A DNA stretch of 64,000 nucleotides from Protula sp. h YS-2021. Taxonomy: Eukaryota > Annelida > Polychaeta > Sabellida > Serpulidae. Under the pieces are notes generated by a model, which was not told the origin of the DNA, made no database searches, and was given only the letters and a program-made list of their open reading frames with translations. The DNA lies in the NCBI GenBank assembly GCA_949752745.1, contig OX457032.1, positions 10,357,543-10,421,542 on the forward strand, read 5' to 3'. The number at the start of each line of letters is the position of its first letter. The stretch's first letter is position 1. Shown here in pieces: positions 60,150 to 64,000 of this stretch. The translations under genes were made by a program, and so were the position numbers.

Positions 60150-60340
60150 TCACCAGTCGCATCACTAAATTGCCTGAGAGCTGACTCGGTAAGATGCAAG
60201 ACTGCTAACCACGAGGCCGTGGGTTCAAGCCCCGCTGAAGAACTGCCTCTAATAGAAGCAGTGGTTAGCGTTGTCGCCTCCGAAGCAAGTGCTTGTGAGC
60301 TCAAGCTCCAGTCAGAAATCGGGTTATTTTGTGTGTGTGT
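60150..60340 (+). repeat. Possible tRNA-derived SINE fragments
   Basis: TCGGTAAGATGCAAGACTGC...GTGGGTTCAAGCCCC resembles A- and B-box regions of a tRNA promoter. A second, weaker tRNA-like unit follows (GTGGTTAGCGTTGTCGCCTC...GAGCTCAAGCTCC). No functional cloverleaf could be completed by eye. Confidence 0.45.
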
Positions 60341-60404
60341 TTTGCGTGCCTGCTTAAGTGTTGCTGAAGGTGCGTATTAATACTTAATACTTTTTAGCCC
60401 AGCT

Positions 60405-61919
60405 TACGTTACACGTAAGCTGGGGTATTCCTATCGGTTTGCGGTGGCGTCCGTAAGTTAGTTAGTTAGTTGTTTATTTGGTAAACTTTGTTTCAAAATG
60501 CATCTCTTCCTACAATTGTGATCCGATGTCATTTATTTTTGGTGTGAGGCATTCCTAAGGGGTCGTGCATACGGCCTGGATTTTTGAATTTTTGGCGAAT
60601 TTTTAAAGAAAAAACTTTAAAATGCATCTCCTCCTACATTTTTGACCCGATGTCATTTATTTTTTGTGTGAGGCACCCCTAAAGGGTAGCGCATACGGCT
60701 TGTGCTTTTTTAGTCGATGGGACAATTTTTGTATTTTTGGGTAATTTTTTAAGCAAAAATTTCGAAAATAGTTCAAAATGCATCTACTCCTGCATTTTTG
60801 ACCCGATCCCTAAGGGGTCGTGCATACGGCTTGTGCTTTTCTAGTCGATCGGTTGATTTTTGAATTTTTGGCGAATTTTTAAAGAAAAAAATTAAAAATG
60901 TATCTCCTCCTACATTTTTGACATGATGTCATTTATTTTTGGTATGACGCACACCTAAAGGGTCGTGCATACGGCTTGTGCTTTTTTAGTCGATCGGACA
61001 ATTTTTGTATTTTTGGGGATTTTTTTAAGCAAAAATTTTGAAAAAAATGCATCTACTCCTACAATTTTGATTCGATGTCATTTATTTTTGGTGTGAGGAT
61101 TTCCCAAGCGGTCGTGCATACGGCTTGTGCTTTTTTAGTCGATCGGGTGATTTTTGAATTTTTGGGGATTTTTTGAAGAAATTTTAAAATGCATCTCCTC
61201 TTACATTTTTGGACCCGATGTCATTTATTTTTGGTATTAGGCACCCCTGAAGGTTCATGCATACGGCTTATGCTTTTTTAGTTTATATTTTTGGGGAATT
61301 TTTTAAGCAAAAATTTCGAAAATAATTCAAAATGCATCTACCCCTACAATTTTGATTCGATGTCATTTATTTTTGGTGTGAGTGCATACGGCTTGTGCTT
61401 TTTAGTCGATCGGGCAATTTTTGTATTTTTAGGGAGTTTTTTGTGAAAAAAAAACTTCAAAATGCGTTCCCGCTACAGTTTTGAACCTTTTTTTTGGGGG
61501 GGGGGGGTGAGGCATCCCTAAGGGGTTGAGAATACGACATTTATTTTTGGTATGAGTGCATACGGCTTGTGGTTTTTAGACCATCGGGCATTTTTTGTAT
61601 TTTTAGGGAGTTTTTGAAGAAAAAAACTTGAAAATGCATTTCCACCTACAGTTTTGAACCTTTTTTTTTTTTTTTTTTTGGGTTTGAGGCATCTCTAAGG
61701 GGTTGAAAATACGACTTGCGCTTTTTAGTCGATCCGACAATTTCTGTATTTTTTGGGAATTTTTGAAGAAAAACTTCAAAATGCATTTCCTCCTACAGTT
61801 TTTATCCGATTTCATTTATTTTCGATATGAGCCGTCTCTAGGGGGTCATGCATACGGCTTGTGCTTTTTGAGTGAATTGGAAAACTTTTGAATTTTTTTG
61901 GAATTTTTGAAAAAAAAAT
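60405..61919 (+). repeat. VNTR element 2 (same family as 50180)
   Basis: Head ACACGTAAGCTGGGGTATTC with GTTAGTTAGTTAGTTG. Nine to ten units follow of AAAATGCATCTCCTCCTACA..., CATTTATTTTTGGTGTGAGG, CGTGCATACGGCTTGTGC, TTTTTAGTCGATCGG. Confidence 0.85.
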
Positions 61920-64000
61920 TAAATGAATCTCCTCCTCCAGCGCATAAACGCAAGTTAAATAAACTTGCGCAGTAGTCAGATTTAACAACCGCACATCGGC
62001 GCAAGTTAAAGAAACATTCGCAGTAGTCCAAATTAAGTACTCCGCATCGATGCAAGTTAAATAAACATGCGCATTGGTCCGAAATGTGAACTGCGCATCG
62101 ACGGAAGATAAATAAAGATGCGAACTGGTCCAAAATAAGCACCGCGCATCAACGCAGGTTAAATAAACATGCGCACTGGTCCGAAAAAAAGAACTACGCT
62201 TCGACGTAAGTTGAATAGTCATGCACCGGTCAAAAATAAGTACCGATCATCAACACAAGTTAAATAAATATGCGCAATGGTCCAAAATGCGAACCACGCA
62301 TCAACACAAGTTAAAAAAAAACATGCGCGCTGGTCCGAAATGCGAACCGCACAGCAACACAAGCTAAATAAGCAAGCACACTGGACCAAAATAAGCACCT
62401 TGCGTCAACGCAAGTTGAAAAAAAAATTAAATGAATCTCCTCATCCAGCGCATAAACGCAAGTTAAATAAACTTGCGCAGTAGTCAGATTTAACAACCGC
62501 ACATCGGCGCAAGTTAAAGAAACATTCGCAGTAGTCCAAATTAAGTACTCCGCATCGATGCAAGTTAAATAAACATGCGCATTGGTCCGAAATGTGAACT
62601 GCGCATCGACGGAAGATAAATAAAGATGCGAACTGGTCCAAAATAAGCACCGCGCATCAACGCAGGTTAAATAAATATGCGCACTGGTCCGAAAAAAAGA
62701 ACTACGCTTCGACGTAAGTTGAAGACATGCGCAGTGGTCTGAAATGCGAACCGCGCATCAACGCAGCCTAAAGAAACATGCGCACTGGTCCGAAATGCGA
62801 ACCGCACATCGAGGCAAATTAAATAAACATGCGCAGTGGTCCGAAATGCGAATGGCGCATCAACGCAAGTTAAATAAATATGCGCACTGCTCTGAAATGA
62901 GAACCACGCATCAACTCAAGTTAAATAAACATGGGCAATGGCCTGAAATGCGAAGCGCGCATCGACGGAAGTTAAATAAACATGCGATCCGGTCCAAAAT
63001 AAGCACCGCACATCAATGCAAGTTAAAGAAACATGCGCACTTGTCCGGAAAAAAGAACCACGCATCGACGCAAGTTGAATAGTCATGCGCAGTGGTCTGA
63101 AATGAGAACCGCGCATCAACGCAAGTTAAATAAACATGCGCAGTGGTCCGAAGAAAGAACCATGAATCGACGCAAGTTGAATAGACATAAGAGTCGGACA
63201 TCGACGGGACTTAAATAAAAATGCGTTCTGGTCCGAAACGCAAATCGCGCGTCAACGCAAGTTAAATGAACCTGCGCACTTGTCCCAAAATGCGAACTGC
63301 GCATCAACGCAACCTAAAGAAACGGGTATACTGGTCCGAAATGCGAACCGGATATCAACGCAAATTAAATAAACGTGCACACTGGTCCGAATTGCGAACC
63401 GCACATAAGCGTAAGTTAAATAAACATTTGCACCGGTCAAAAATAAGTACCGATCATCAACACAAGTTAAATAAATATGCGCAATGGTCCAAAATGCGAA
63501 CCACGCATCAACACAAGTTAAAAAAAACATGCGCGCTGGTCCGAAATGCGAACCGCACAGCAACACAAGCTAAATAAGCAAGCACACTGGACCAAAATAA
63601 GCACCTTGCATCAACGCAAGTTAAATAAACATGCGCACTATGTCGAAATGCGAACTGCCCATTAACGCAACTTAAATAACATGCGCACTATTCAAAATAA
63701 GAACTGCGCATCAACGCAAATTAAATAAACATGCGCACTGGCCCAGAATAAGAACCGCGCATCAACTCAAGTTAAAGAAATATGCGCATTGGCCTGAAAT
63801 AAGAACCGCGCATCGACGCACGTTAAATAAACATACGCAGTGGTTCGAAATGCGAACCACGCGCCAACGTAAGTTAAATACACATTTGCACTGGTCTAAA
63901 ATAAGCACCGGCCATCAACGCAAGTTAAATAAACATGCGCACTTCTCCGAAATTCGAACCGCGCATCAACGCAAGTTAAATAGACATGCGCAGTAGTTCG
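61920..64000. repeat. 55-60-bp satellite, higher-order structure, to window end
   Basis: Monomer: CGCATCAACGCAAGTTAAAT, AAACATGCGCACTGGTCCGA, AATGCGAACCG. About 36 monomers. A block of about 300 bp is repeated (61908-62212 and 62418-62721) and another of about 180 bp (62230-62412 and 63440-63612), so the array grows by multi-monomer units. Frames through it (LRxxxLNKHA...SEMRT) are artefacts. Confidence 0.9.

Noticed and set aside
60184..60234. Functional tRNA gene
   Set aside because: Box-like motifs are present but no acceptor stem or anticodon arm could be paired convincingly.
60138..60380. 80-codon frame
   Set aside because: Overlaps tRNA-like SINE sequence; no protein signature.
61600..63580. 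Frames such as SEMRTAHQRKLNKHAQW and the reverse AFRTSAHVYLTCVDA
   Set aside because: Satellite monomers read through in both directions; not genes.

Overview
The window is animal (metazoan) nuclear DNA. It holds an intron-split death-effector-domain caspase gene, LINE fragments, MITE-like elements and large satellites, with no operons or Shine-Dalgarno sites outside virus-derived DNA. The species cannot be fixed from the sequence; a marine or aquatic invertebrate is the most natural guess. The left 36 kb is almost entirely endogenous virus DNA of the Polinton/Maverick (adintovirus-like) class.

Layout. (1) 1-1290: N-terminal remnant of a protein-primed DNA polymerase B gene (minus strand) from one element (copy C). 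(2) About 2430-15840: a decayed Polinton (copy A). Plus strand: CARD-like gene, unknown gene, Cys-rich gene, integrase, ATPase, two small proteins, penton, pX-like protein, major capsid protein (MCP), protease. Minus strand: PC4-like genes and pPolB. Only the penton frame is fully open; the rest carry stops, frameshifts or deletions. (3) 15283-16411: two small divergent Cys-rich frames, each with its own TATA box. (4) 16766-36051: a young, nearly intact Polinton (copy B) in the opposite orientation, with about 2.64-kb near-identical terminal inverted repeats (TIRs). pPolB and four PC4-like genes lie on plus; protease, MCP, pX, penton, two small proteins, ATPase, integrase, accessory genes and two double-PC4/zinc proteins lie on minus. 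The one clear lesion in its core genes is a 13-nt shortfall in the ATPase.

How the virus genes fit together. pPolB replicates a linear protein-primed genome. The PC4-like proteins probably bind single-stranded DNA or act in transcription. MCP, penton, pX and adenain-like protease form and mature a capsid, the FtsK/HerA-type ATPase packages DNA, and the chromodomain integrase inserts it. Core late genes sit in two tight blocks with ATGA stop/start overlaps, each block behind a TATA box.

(5) 36092-64000 is host DNA. Recognisable exons of a DED-caspase gene lie at 45154-46000, 48225-48460, 52599-about 52860, 58612-58807 and 59066-59181, with compatible splice phases where they can be checked. 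Its introns contain MITEs, LINE pieces, a fold-back element and two minisatellites built on the gene's own splice sites. The right end is a 55-60-bp satellite that runs off the window.
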